Below are positions 27,512 through 37,694 of a stretch of 64,000 nucleotides of DNA, piece after piece. Numbering within the stretch: the first letter of the stretch is position 1; each line of letters begins with the position of its first letter. The notes below the pieces were generated by a model, which worked only from the letters and a program-made list of their open reading frames with translations, was not told the DNA's origin and ran no database searches. The position numbers were made by a program, and so were the translations under genes. Source of the stretch: Rhizobiales bacterium 65-79 (lineage in GTDB: Bacteria; Pseudomonadota; Alphaproteobacteria; Rhizobiales; Rhizobiaceae); assembly GCA_001896885.1 (NCBI GenBank), contig MKRJ01000015.1, positions 62,001-126,000 on the forward strand, given 5' to 3'.

Positions 27512-28657
27512 ATGGTGGTGGTCAGTCACTTCCTCAGATGGATCGATACGGCACGCGTGTCGCAGAGGGCGGCCGGCGCGGCCGCGCTGGCGCGAGCCTA
27601 TGTCGCGTCAGAACTCGCATTCGAGGACCGCTGCGCCGCCGAGGCCGCGCTGACCTATCTTCTCGACGATCCCTCTGCGAAAGTACGCTACGCGCTTGCG
27701 GAAGCGCTTGCCATCCACCGGCTGGCGCCGCTGCAGATCATCCATGCGCTCGCCTCCGACCAGGACGAGATCGCCGACCTCGTGCTCAAGCGCTCGCCGC
27801 TTCTGACCGACGGCGACCTCATCGACCGCATCGCCATGGGCACCGAAGGCGTCCAGTGTTCGATCGCGGGGAGGGCGCTGGTCTCGAAATCGGTGGCGGC
27901 AGCTATCGCAGAGGTGGGATGTGCGGAGGCCTGCCTGGTCCTCCTCCGCAACGACGGCGCGGACATCGCCTCGCTCAGCTTCCGCCGCATGGCCGAACGT
28001 TTCGGCGCGATTGCGCGGCTGCGCGAGGCACTCCTTGCCGACCGGCGCCTGCCCGCCGATTGCCGCCACGTCCTGCTGGTCAAGCTCAGCGAGGCGCTGA
28101 AAGGCGCGCCGCTGGTCGTGGCGCTGATGGGCGGGGCGAGGGGCGAGCGCGTCATGCGCGAGGCCTGCGTGAAGGCGTCGCTGACGCTGATCGAAAAGAC
28201 CCGCGCGGACGAGCACGAGGCGCTGGTCGAGCATCTGCGCCTTGCCGGCGAACTCACCACGGCCTTCATCGTGCGCATGGTGGCGCATGGCAAGATCGAC
28301 TTCTTCGCCTCGGTGCTCGGCGTGCTTGCCGGCCGAGAGGCGGCGCGCGTCCGGGCACTTCTCGCCACCGGGCGCGACCTTGCGCTTGCCGCGCTGTTCC
28401 GGAGCGCCGGACTGCCCGAAAGCGCGCATGGAGTCATCCTGCGGGCGCTGAAGATATGGCGCGAGGTCGCCAATGGCAGGCGCGTCGCCGGTACGCAGGA
28501 AGTGAGCTGGCTGATGCTCAAGGAACTCGGCGCCTGTCCGGGCCAGCGCGGTCCGGCGCCGCATCAGGCGGAGCTTGCCGGCCTGATCCGCTCGATCCAT
28601 CTGGAAGTGCTGCGCGAGAACGCGCGCGGCCACGCGCTGGCGATCGCTGCGGCCTAG
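27512..28657 (+). CDS. DUF2336 domain protein (HEAT-like helical repeats)
   Basis: A 381-residue, almost fully helical protein of the DUF2336 family found in Alphaproteobacteria. Repeated helix pairs such as RCAAEAALTYLLDDPSAKVR and YALAEALAIHRLAPLQIIHA resemble HEAT repeats, which suggests a protein-interaction scaffold. There is no signal peptide. The function is unknown. It stands alone, divergent from the MaoC gene (147 bp apart) and 66 bp before the second MNT-HEPN pair. Confidence 0.85.
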   Translation: MVVVSHFLRWIDTARVSQRAAGAAALARAYVASELAFEDRCAAEAALTYLLDDPSAKVRYALAEALAIHRLAPLQIIHALASDQDEIADLVLKRSPLLTDGDLIDRIAMGTEGVQCSIAGRALVSKSVAAAIAEVGCAEACLVLLRNDGADIASLSFRRMAERFGAIARLREALLADRRLPADCRHVLLVKLSEALKGAPLVVALMGGARGERVMREACVKASLTLIEKTRADEHEALVEHLRLAGELTTAFIVRMVAHGKIDFFASVLGVLAGREAARVRALLATGRDLALAALFRSAGLPESAHGVILRALKIWREVANGRRVAGTQEVSWLMLKELGACPGQRGPAPHQAELAGLIRSIHLEVLRENARGHALAIAAA

Positions 28658-28723
28658 AAACTGCCGAAACGGTTACCGAGAGCCGGCATTGTCCCGCGGC
28701 GGGAACGGCACTAGGTTCGAGCC

Positions 28724-29062
28724 ATGCAGGAAACCAGCTACCCGGTGATAGAGGTGCCGGCGGAGATTCGCCCGCTCATCGATCGGATTCGGGCCCGCAT
28801 GGCGCCCGATGCCATCTGGCTCTTCGGTAGCCGGGCGCGCGGCGACAATAGGGGCGATAGCGATTGGGACATAGTCGTGGCGCTGGACGACCGTGCTGAT
28901 CCGGCTCTTCTGGATCCCATCGTGGGGTGGGAGATCCAGCGGGAACTCTCGATCCCCGCCACGATACTTCTGACGACATCAAGCGAGCTCAGGGAAAGTT
29001 GGGGTGCGCCCAATACGATCGGATACGTACTGGCGCGCGAAGGGCTGAAGCTGGATGGCTGA
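28724..29062 (+). CDS. MNT-domain nucleotidyltransferase, putative antitoxin (second pair)
   Basis: A 112-residue minimal nucleotidyltransferase with a full GSX10DXD motif (G35, S36, D47, D49; LFGSRARGDNRGDSDWDIVV). It overlaps the following HEPN gene by 8 nt, the usual layout for MNT-HEPN toxin-antitoxin pairs, where the enzyme modifies and silences the HEPN protein. It is only distantly similar to the MNT gene at 18.6 kb, so the two pairs are not a recent duplication. Confidence 0.88.
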   Translation: MQETSYPVIEVPAEIRPLIDRIRARMAPDAIWLFGSRARGDNRGDSDWDIVVALDDRADPALLDPIVGWEIQRELSIPATILLTTSSELRESWGAPNTIGYVLAREGLKLDG

Positions 29063-29495
29063 TGCGTGGACGATTGCGAATGCGCTGCGCCTGGCGGCCG
29101 GGTGCGCGAGAGATGCATCGATCCTTCTCGATTCCCATTCACGGAACGCGGCTTATCTGGGCGAGCAGGCGCTCGAACAGATCATTCGCGCCTTCGCGAC
29201 CGCGGAAGGGCTGCATATCGAGCGCCACGACGCGCATCAGCTCGATAAAACGGTCCGTCGGTTTCCCGATGCGCACCCTGAAAAGGTGGCTATATCGAAG
29301 CTTGTTTGGCTGGAAGCCTATGCGACGACGTTTCGATATACGCTGCCCTCCGGACGTATTCCCAAGGCTCCCGACGATGCAAAAGTCGCGGAGGCGATTT
29401 CCGGAATCGAGGAACTCATCCTCCGCGCGGCCAGGCATTTCGGAGTAGATTTGGAAAAGGATTCGCCGGCGGCGCGTACGGCACCGATGCGGTAG
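29055..29495 (+). CDS. HEPN-domain protein, putative toxin (second pair)
   Basis: A 146-residue helical HEPN protein encoded right after an MNT nucleotidyltransferase. Segments such as RNAAYLGEQALEQIIRAFAT and IERHDAHQLDKTVRRFPDAH match the longer HEPN group (COG1895-like). No RX4HXY motif is present; the nearest R-x4-H is R69 to H74, followed by PEK, so the AMPylation site known from HepT seems missing. Whether it is an active RNase is uncertain. It converges on the EamA gene. Confidence 0.82.
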   Translation: MADAWTIANALRLAAGCARDASILLDSHSRNAAYLGEQALEQIIRAFATAEGLHIERHDAHQLDKTVRRFPDAHPEKVAISKLVWLEAYATTFRYTLPSGRIPKAPDDAKVAEAISGIEELILRAARHFGVDLEKDSPAARTAPMR

Positions 29496-29522
29496 GCTTC
29501 GCGACGATCCGGGCTCCGTTCC

Positions 29523-30425
29523 TTATTCGTCCCGATTGACGGGCTTGCCGCGCAAGTTCAGCGCGGCGTAACCGAAAACAGCGATGATGACGATCGCGCC
29601 GCCGACAAGGCTCGCGGCAGGAGCCAGTTCGCCGAGGAAAAGCCAGGCGAAAAGAATGGCGAGCGGCACCTCCGCGCTCCCGAGCAGGCCGGATTCCGCG
29701 GCGCTGACCAGCCGGGTCCCTTCCGTCCAAAGGATCACGGCTGCGGCGAAGGAAACGCCGAAGGCGCACATCAGCACGGCGTCGCGTGCCGTGACGTCGA
29801 GGGGATTCGTGACGATCAGGCCGGCAAGGAAGAGCAGGAAAGCCGCTACCGCCCCGGTCCACACGACCGGCGCATCGGTGAACTTGCGGATCAGGACCAT
29901 GTAGAGCGCGCAGCCGAAGGTCATCAGCACGGCCATGGCGTTGCCGGCGAGGCTGCCCGTGCCGATCCCGCCGATCATCATGATCGCGACGCCGGTGAGC
30001 GAGACGGCGGCGGCGAGGATCGTGCCGACGCGCGTGCGTTGGCCAAGCATGATGCGTTCGAGCCCCGCCGCCATGAAGGGGACGGTCGCGTAGATGATGG
30101 TGACGTTGGCGACGTAGGTCAGCTTGAAAGCGGTGATGAAGGCGATGCTGGACAGGGCGCTGACGAGCGCGAGCGTCCAGCCGCGCCTCCCGAGGCGAAG
30201 CTTGCCCAGCATGCCCGGGCCGCGCCCGCGCCACAGCACGTAGGCCGCGATGATCGCCGAGCCGACCAGCCCGCGCCAGCAGGCGATCGTCCACGCGCCG
30301 GCATCGATCGAACGGGTGAAGATGCCGGCAAGCGCGAAAAAGACGGCGGAGGTCGTGACCAGCACGACTCCGCTCGCGTGACCCGTTTCGATCCTTGCCG
30401 ACCTGTTCGTCGTCCGGGCATCCAT
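29523..30425 (-). CDS. EamA/DMT-family transporter
   Basis: A 300-residue inner-membrane protein with about ten transmembrane helices in two EamA halves (for example GVVLVTTSAVFFALAGIF, IACWRGLVGSAIIAAYVL, VPLAILFAWLFLGELAPAAS). DMT permeases export or import small metabolites; the substrate cannot be told. The ATG at 30425 has AGGTGAAGAG just before it. It lies 38 bp after the FUSC gene on the same strand and may be cotranscribed with it. Confidence 0.9.
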   Translation of the reverse strand: MDARTTNRSARIETGHASGVVLVTTSAVFFALAGIFTRSIDAGAWTIACWRGLVGSAIIAAYVLWRGRGPGMLGKLRLGRRGWTLALVSALSSIAFITAFKLTYVANVTIIYATVPFMAAGLERIMLGQRTRVGTILAAAVSLTGVAIMMIGGIGTGSLAGNAMAVLMTFGCALYMVLIRKFTDAPVVWTGAVAAFLLFLAGLIVTNPLDVTARDAVLMCAFGVSFAAAVILWTEGTRLVSAAESGLLGSAEVPLAILFAWLFLGELAPAASLVGGAIVIIAVFGYAALNLRGKPVNRDE

Positions 30426-30463
30426 CTCTTCACCTATAGGCCGCTGCTGCTGCCAGCCTTTTG

Positions 30464-32536
30464 TCAGGAGGAGCGGGGACCGCTTCGCGTATCGCGGAAA
30501 AAGCGCGGATTGTCTTCCACGGCGGCGGCGATGACCCGCAAGGCGGCAGCGACGGCCAGGACTGGCTGGCTCGCATCGCCCCGCGCGCCGAGCGCTTCCG
30601 CTTCCGCCCGTGTGGCCGCCGCGAAGTCCCCGATCGCATGGCTGCCGGTCGGCCGCAGGATGAGAGACGCCAGCCGTTTCAGGAAGCCGGTGATGACGGG
30701 CTTCACCGCATCCGGCAGATGGGGTTCGGCGTTGCGCAGGACGAGGACCTCGAGCCCGACCGTCACCGCCGCGACGCTTGCCGAGAGCATGGCTTCGCCC
30801 CGGCTTCCGGTGCGCTGGGCGAACGGCATCAGCTGGTTGATGCGGTCGTAGGCGAGGCTCTCGAAGGCGGAGCGGCGCGGCACGCGCTCGTGCAGGCAGA
30901 GCCGCACGAGGTCTTCCTTGATCGTGGCGACGATGCGCAGGACGCTGTCGCGCGGCCGCGCCGGCAGCACCGTCCAGAAGACGCCGATCGAAAGCAGGAT
31001 GCCGACCAGGATGGAAGCGGTCTGGTTCAGGAAATGGGTTGGAGCATAGACCATCTGCTGGTGCGGGCTGAGAAAGGCGAGGAAGTTTATGGCGAAGGCC
31101 GTCGCCGTGCCGGTGAAGGTCGGATTCGCCATGGCCAGCGCGGCGGGGATCAGCACCGGCACCACGAACAGCACGAACCAGAAGAAGCCCGGGAATGCCG
31201 GCAGCAGGAGCTGGCCGACGATGAAGGCGAAGGGCACGGCAAGCAGCGTTCCCTTGAAGAAGCCGAAGGAAGTGCGGATCGGCGCCGGGCGCGAGGCGAA
31301 CAGGCTGGAAACCACGGCCACGATGATGGTCGCTCCCGCCGCGTCCGCCCACTGGGTGGCGATCCAGAACGCGGCGACGAGGGAAGTGGCGAGCGCGGCG
31401 CGCACGGCGTTGCGCAGGGCCGTCTGCCGGTCGCGGTGGATGACGAGTGCTGGCTGGCGCATGTCGTCGGCCTCCGGCCGGCCGGGATGGCGGACGGCGT
31501 CGAGGCCGTCGAGAACGCCGGCGAGCGCGTCGGCGAATTCGGCCGCCATGGCGAGCCTCGCTGCCGCGCCGATGCGATCGGGGACGTTTTCCGGCAGCGA
31601 AGCCTGCCGGGCATCCGCGGCGATCTTCCGCAGCCGGGCGATGATGGCGGCGACGTCGTCGAGCGCGTCGGGACGCTCCGCGACATCGTGGACGACCTCT
31701 TTCAACAGGCTGCGGGTGGGCGGCAGCGCCGGGTTCGGCGGTGCCGCGTGGAGCCGCAGCATCCGCGCCGCGGAATGCGCCGAGAGCAGGTAGCCGATCG
31801 TTCGCCTAACCGAGCGGCCATGCGCGGCGAGGCTTGGGCCCTCCAGGCGCACATAGGCGCGCATTTCGCCGAGCGCCTGGGTCTCGGCGATGATGCGGCG
31901 GTTGAGCTTCACCAGGGTCGGGCGGTCGGCTCCGCCGAAGGCGAATTCCGCATAGGCGGCAAGGTCGCGGACAAGTCCTTCCAGCCGCCCGACGATCTGG
32001 TCGCGTGCCAGCTGCGGCAGGAAAAGACGGCTGGCAAGCCCGGCGCAGACGATGCCGAGTGCGATCTCCGAGGCGCGCGCGACGGCCAGTTCATGGGCGA
32101 GGTGCGGCTGGTTGAAGGCCGGCAGGCTGATGATCGCCGCGGTGTAGCCGGCGAGCGCCGCTCCGTAGGATTCGGGGTTGCGCAACAGCGAGGCGGCGAA
32201 GGTGCAAAGCCCGATCCAGACGGCGAGAGCGGCAAGGAAAGCGGGCGCGCCGTGCCTTCCGGCCCACACCAGGAGCAGGGCGGCGAGCGCCCCGACCACG
32301 GTTCCGGCGAGACGGAAGAAGCCTTTCGCCAGCACCATGCCGGCAACGGGCTGGGCGACGATGAACACCGTCATCATCGCCCATTGCGGGTTTTCCAGTT
32401 TCAGCGCGTAGGCGATCGAAAGGGCGACGAGGCCGGCGATCGTGGCGCGGACGGCGAATATCCAGTCGGAGCGCTTGGGCGGCGGGATGCGCGCAAGCCA
32501 GGAGTGGAGCGTGTCGGGCCAGGAAGGGGCGGTCAC
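30464..32536 (-). CDS. FUSC-family membrane transporter (aromatic acid exporter-like)
   Basis: A 690-residue protein with the two-half FUSC layout: six N-terminal membrane helices (from DWIFAVRATIAGLVALSIAY), a long cytoplasmic helical middle part, six more helices (from RNAVRAALATSLVAAFWIAT) and a C-terminal cytoplasmic tail. Relatives such as AaeB and YccS/YhfK export aromatic acids or similar toxic anions. I place the start at GTG 32536; an ATG at 32599 is also open but its first residues (PLPLVGRGQGWG) are translated palindromic repeat. The EamA gene follows. Confidence 0.85.
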   Translation of the reverse strand: MTAPSWPDTLHSWLARIPPPKRSDWIFAVRATIAGLVALSIAYALKLENPQWAMMTVFIVAQPVAGMVLAKGFFRLAGTVVGALAALLLVWAGRHGAPAFLAALAVWIGLCTFAASLLRNPESYGAALAGYTAAIISLPAFNQPHLAHELAVARASEIALGIVCAGLASRLFLPQLARDQIVGRLEGLVRDLAAYAEFAFGGADRPTLVKLNRRIIAETQALGEMRAYVRLEGPSLAAHGRSVRRTIGYLLSAHSAARMLRLHAAPPNPALPPTRSLLKEVVHDVAERPDALDDVAAIIARLRKIAADARQASLPENVPDRIGAAARLAMAAEFADALAGVLDGLDAVRHPGRPEADDMRQPALVIHRDRQTALRNAVRAALATSLVAAFWIATQWADAAGATIIVAVVSSLFASRPAPIRTSFGFFKGTLLAVPFAFIVGQLLLPAFPGFFWFVLFVVPVLIPAALAMANPTFTGTATAFAINFLAFLSPHQQMVYAPTHFLNQTASILVGILLSIGVFWTVLPARPRDSVLRIVATIKEDLVRLCLHERVPRRSAFESLAYDRINQLMPFAQRTGSRGEAMLSASVAAVTVGLEVLVLRNAEPHLPDAVKPVITGFLKRLASLILRPTGSHAIGDFAAATRAEAEALGARGDASQPVLAVAAALRVIAAAVEDNPRFFRDTRSGPRSS

Positions 32537-32548
32537 GGTGCGGACATA

Positions 32549-32680
32549 CCCCCACCCCTGTCCTCTCCCCACAAGGGGGAGGGGAACTTGGCGCCGCATG
32601 GCGCACGTTTCGACGATTTCGGCTCGGAAAGTAGTGCAGGCGTCTCCCTCTCCCTTGTAGGGAGAGGACAGGGATGGGGG
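32549..32680. repeat. Composite 132-bp inverted repeat of palindromic units
   Basis: Two 21-bp arms, 32549-32569 (CCCCCACCCCTGTCCTCTCCC) and 32660-32680, are inverted copies with 20 of 21 bases matching. Each arm belongs to its own smaller hairpin (CCTCTCCCC-ACA-AGGGGGAGG on the left, CTCTCCC-TTGTA-GGGAGAG on the right). The element fills the gap between the parE stop and the FUSC start. It resembles the RIME/BIME-like intergenic mosaic elements of rhizobia and could end the parE transcript. Confidence 0.75.
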
Positions 32681-32702
32681 TTGGAAGCGAACACGATCGC
32701 GG

Positions 32703-34736
<2,034 letters not shown>

Positions 34737-34974
34737 CTCGTCTTATTCTATCCCGCCCGAATCAGGCTTCATACTGCCATGCTTTGCCGCATCGGCGACA
34801 GAGGTTCCCTGTCTGTTCGCCGGGCACAAGGTTTAAAATTGCCGTTTTCGGCGCAACGCTCCGATAACCACTCAAAGCGATTGTCCGCACCCTACACGCC
34901 TTGCCTTCCAATTCCTTTAGGATTTGCCGCCTAGCCTCCCGCAAAACAAAAGGCTTCATAAGGCGGGCCGGGGC

Positions 34975-35940
34975 GTGAAGAACAGAATTGTTCCCATGAT
35001 CGGGATCGCGGCCGTATTCGGCGCGATCTCCATATTCGGCGCGAATTTCTGGATCAAGAGCCAGGCGAACGCCCGCGTCGAGACGGCGGTGCAGATTCCG
35101 CCCAGGCCCGAGGTTAAGTTCGCGACCATCGTCGTCGCCAAGTCGCCGCTGCGCTTCGGCATGAAGCTCGAGCGCGCCGCCCTCGCCGAGATCCCGTGGG
35201 CCGAGAACGCTCTGCCGAAAGGAGCCTTCGGCACGGTCGACGAACTCCTCCGGGACGGCGACCGCGTCGTGCTTTCTCCGATCGACGCCAACGCGCCGGT
35301 GCTGCTCGCCGAGCTTTCCGGCCCGAACGGCCGCGCCACGCTTTCCAACCTGCTCACGCCCGGCATGCGCGCCGTCACCATAAAGACCGACGAGATCGCC
35401 GGCGTCGGCGGCTTCGTCACGCCCGGCGACCGCGTCGATGTCGTGCTGACGCGCAATGCCGGCGACATCGAGGAAGTGAAGAAGAACGCCGAGGGCGCGT
35501 CCGGCGCGAATATCGCGACCGAGGTGGTGATCGAGGCGGCGAAGGTGCTTTCGGTCGGACAGGCGGCGGACGAGCGCGCCACGATGCCCAAGGTCGCCGA
35601 TTCGGTGACGCTCGAGGTCACGCCGGCCGGCGCGCAGAAGATCGCGCTGGCGCGCAACATCGGCAAGCTGTCGCTGTCGCTCCGCTCGGCGCGTCAGGCC
35701 GGCACGGACGCTTCGGGGATGACGACCATCTCCGCCTTCGGCGGTTCCGTGGCCTCGAAGGTGGCCGCGGCCGGCGAGATCGTCAACGCCATTCCTCGCG
35801 GCGAGGGCGAAGAGAAGTTCACGACCGTCGTCGTGACGCGCGGCATCAAGCCGGAGACCTACAAGGTCAACCGCAGCGGCGCCAGCGCCGGCGGCGGCGA
35901 CGATCCGTATGCCGGCCAGGGGGCGAAGCTGCAGCAATAG
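34975..35940 (+). CDS. cpaB: Flp/Tad pilus assembly protein CpaB (RcpC)
   Basis: A 321-residue protein with an N-terminal membrane anchor (IVPMIGIAAVFGAISIFGA) and a SAF/CpaB domain (VVVAKSPLRFGMKLERAALAE). In Tad systems it is a periplasmic partner of the secretin. The C-terminal region (FTTVVVTRGIKPETYKVN) is typical. The GTG at 34975 is the most likely start; an ATG at 34924 adds 17 unusual residues. It is the first Tad gene in the window, 37 bp before cpaC. Confidence 0.93.
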   Translation: MKNRIVPMIGIAAVFGAISIFGANFWIKSQANARVETAVQIPPRPEVKFATIVVAKSPLRFGMKLERAALAEIPWAENALPKGAFGTVDELLRDGDRVVLSPIDANAPVLLAELSGPNGRATLSNLLTPGMRAVTIKTDEIAGVGGFVTPGDRVDVVLTRNAGDIEEVKKNAEGASGANIATEVVIEAAKVLSVGQAADERATMPKVADSVTLEVTPAGAQKIALARNIGKLSLSLRSARQAGTDASGMTTISAFGGSVASKVAAAGEIVNAIPRGEGEEKFTTVVVTRGIKPETYKVNRSGASAGGGDDPYAGQGAKLQQ

Positions 35941-35977
35941 AGGGGATGCCGGCCGGGGCCGGCTTGGGGATAGGACC

Positions 35978-37405
35978 ATGTCCAGTCGTTCGAAAACAGC
36001 CTGCGTGGCGAATCCCGCGCGTCCGTTCCTGGTCGCGTCGGCCATACTTCTCGCCGCGGCCGCCATGCTCTGCGCCATCGGCGCGACGAAGGCGCATGCC
36101 GACGGGGATGTTATCTACATCTCTTCCGACGCGCACAAGTCGATCAAGGTCGCCAAGGGCAAGCCGCAGACGATCCGCACCAGCGTTCCCTTCTCGCAGA
36201 TCGTCATCGGTGACCCCGACATCGCAAACGTCAATCCGCTGACCGACCATTCCTTCTACGTGCTCGGCACCAAGCTCGGCACCACCGGCATCGCGCTTTT
36301 CGACGCCAACAAGCAGCTCGTCGGCAACATCGACGTCGAGGTGACGCTGGACACCAAGGATCTCGCCAAGGCGATCCGCACCAATGTCCCGGGCAGCGAC
36401 ATCACCGTCAATTCTGCCAATGGCCGCCTGGTCCTCTCCGGCACGGCGCGGGACGCCGTCGCGGCGGAAAAAGCCAAAAGCATCGCCGACCGTTTCTCCG
36501 GCGACGAGAAGGTCATCAACTCGGTCAACGTGTCCTCCTCGCAGCAGGTGCAGCTCAACGTCCGCTTCATCGAGATCAGTCGCCAGGCCGGGCGCGATCT
36601 CGGCGCCACCTACAGCGCCAACCTCGCCTACGGCTTCGGTGGCCGCAAGGTCCAGCTCGATCCGGGCCAGGAGCCTGCCGCCCAGACCGGCGAGATCATC
36701 GGCCGCCTGCTTTCCAACGGCGCCTCCATCGACGTCACGCTGAAGGCGCTGGAGAGCCGTGGCGCCGCCCGCAGCCTGGCCGAGCCGAACCTCATCGCCC
36801 GCTCGGGCGAGACGGCGAGCTTCCTGGCCGGCGGCGAGTTCCCGATCCCGGTCTCGTCCGACAACAACACCGTCACGGTCAGCTATCACAAATACGGCGT
36901 CAGCCTCGAATTCACGCCGACCGTGCTGGAGGACGGCCTCATCAGTCTGCAGATCGCGCCCGAAGTGTCGTCGATCGATCCTTCGGCGTCCTATCAGGTG
37001 AACAACATCTCGGTTCCCGGCTTCGTGGTGCGGCGCGCCAAGACCTCGGTCGACCTGAAGAGCGGCCAGAGCTTCATGATCGGCGGCCTCCTGCAGACGC
37101 AGAACAATACGACCACCCAGGCGCTGCCGGGCCTCGGCAGCCTGCCGGTGCTGGGACCGCTCTTCTCCTCCAAGGCCTACCAGCGGCGCGAGACGGACCT
37201 CATCATCATCGTGACGCCCTATCTCGTGAAGCCGATCGACCCGTCGAAGAAGGTGCTTACCCCGCTCGACGGCTCGAAGCCGGCAAGCAACGCCGACTAT
37301 TTCCTGGGCAATGTCGACGAGGTGAAGCCCGGCTCCCCGAAACTCGCCGCCGCCGGCGCTCCGATAGCCAATGCCGACAGCGGCCATTTCCTCGACCTGC
37401 GCTAG
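35978..37405 (+). CDS. cpaC: Flp/Tad pilus outer-membrane secretin CpaC (RcpA)
   Basis: A 475-residue secretin. A signal peptide (about residues 16-42) precedes an N-terminal pilus-binding domain (YISSDAHKSIKVAKGKPQTI...), a BON-like domain (VNSANGRLVLSGTARD) and the secretin core (LVAR-type SLAEPNLIARSGETASFLAG, VSLEFTPTVLEDGLISLQI, SGQSFMIGGLLQ). It forms the pore through which the pilus leaves the cell. The ATG at 35978 has GGGGATAGG upstream. It ends 10 bp before the small lipoprotein gene. Confidence 0.95.
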   Translation: MSSRSKTACVANPARPFLVASAILLAAAAMLCAIGATKAHADGDVIYISSDAHKSIKVAKGKPQTIRTSVPFSQIVIGDPDIANVNPLTDHSFYVLGTKLGTTGIALFDANKQLVGNIDVEVTLDTKDLAKAIRTNVPGSDITVNSANGRLVLSGTARDAVAAEKAKSIADRFSGDEKVINSVNVSSSQQVQLNVRFIEISRQAGRDLGATYSANLAYGFGGRKVQLDPGQEPAAQTGEIIGRLLSNGASIDVTLKALESRGAARSLAEPNLIARSGETASFLAGGEFPIPVSSDNNTVTVSYHKYGVSLEFTPTVLEDGLISLQIAPEVSSIDPSASYQVNNISVPGFVVRRAKTSVDLKSGQSFMIGGLLQTQNNTTTQALPGLGSLPVLGPLFSSKAYQRRETDLIIIVTPYLVKPIDPSKKVLTPLDGSKPASNADYFLGNVDEVKPGSPKLAAAGAPIANADSGHFLDLR

Positions 37406-37415
37406 GACCAAGACG

Positions 37416-37691
37416 ATGTTCAGAACGACGATCCTTGTATCGGCCCTCGGCCTGTCGCTCGCGGCGGCGGGATGCCAATCCGAGTACGCCCGCAATGACG
37501 GGGTGACGGGGCAGGCCGGCGACGCCATCGCCGCCGACACCGTCATGCAGATGGTGGACCCGTGGCCGCGCGGCGTGGAGAACACCAACCTCGTCGTCCC
37601 CGCCGACCAGGCGCAATACCAGAACAAGGCCGCGCCGGCGGCTGCCACGGCGCCGCCGGCCGGCGGCGCCGCTTCCAGCACGGACTATTGA
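37416..37691 (+). CDS. Small lipoprotein in the CpaD position of the Tad operon
   Basis: A 91-residue protein with a signal peptide and lipobox (SLAAAGC, Cys20), then QSEYARNDGV, a short conserved-looking stretch VMQMVDPWPRGVENTNLVVP and a low-complexity Ala/Pro tail. It occupies the place between cpaC and cpaE where other Tad loci encode the much longer lipoprotein CpaD (about 200-230 residues). I cannot align it to CpaD. It may be a reduced or different secretin-associated lipoprotein (pilotin-like). It is cotranscribed with its neighbours (4-10 bp gaps). Confidence 0.8.
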   Translation: MFRTTILVSALGLSLAAAGCQSEYARNDGVTGQAGDAIAADTVMQMVDPWPRGVENTNLVVPADQAQYQNKAAPAAATAPPAGGAASSTDY

Positions 37692-37694
37692 GCG

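Noticed and set aside
34737-34974. Possible Flp pilin gene between parE and cpaB
   Set aside because: Neither strand gives a short hydrophobic pilin frame with a prepilin cleavage site.
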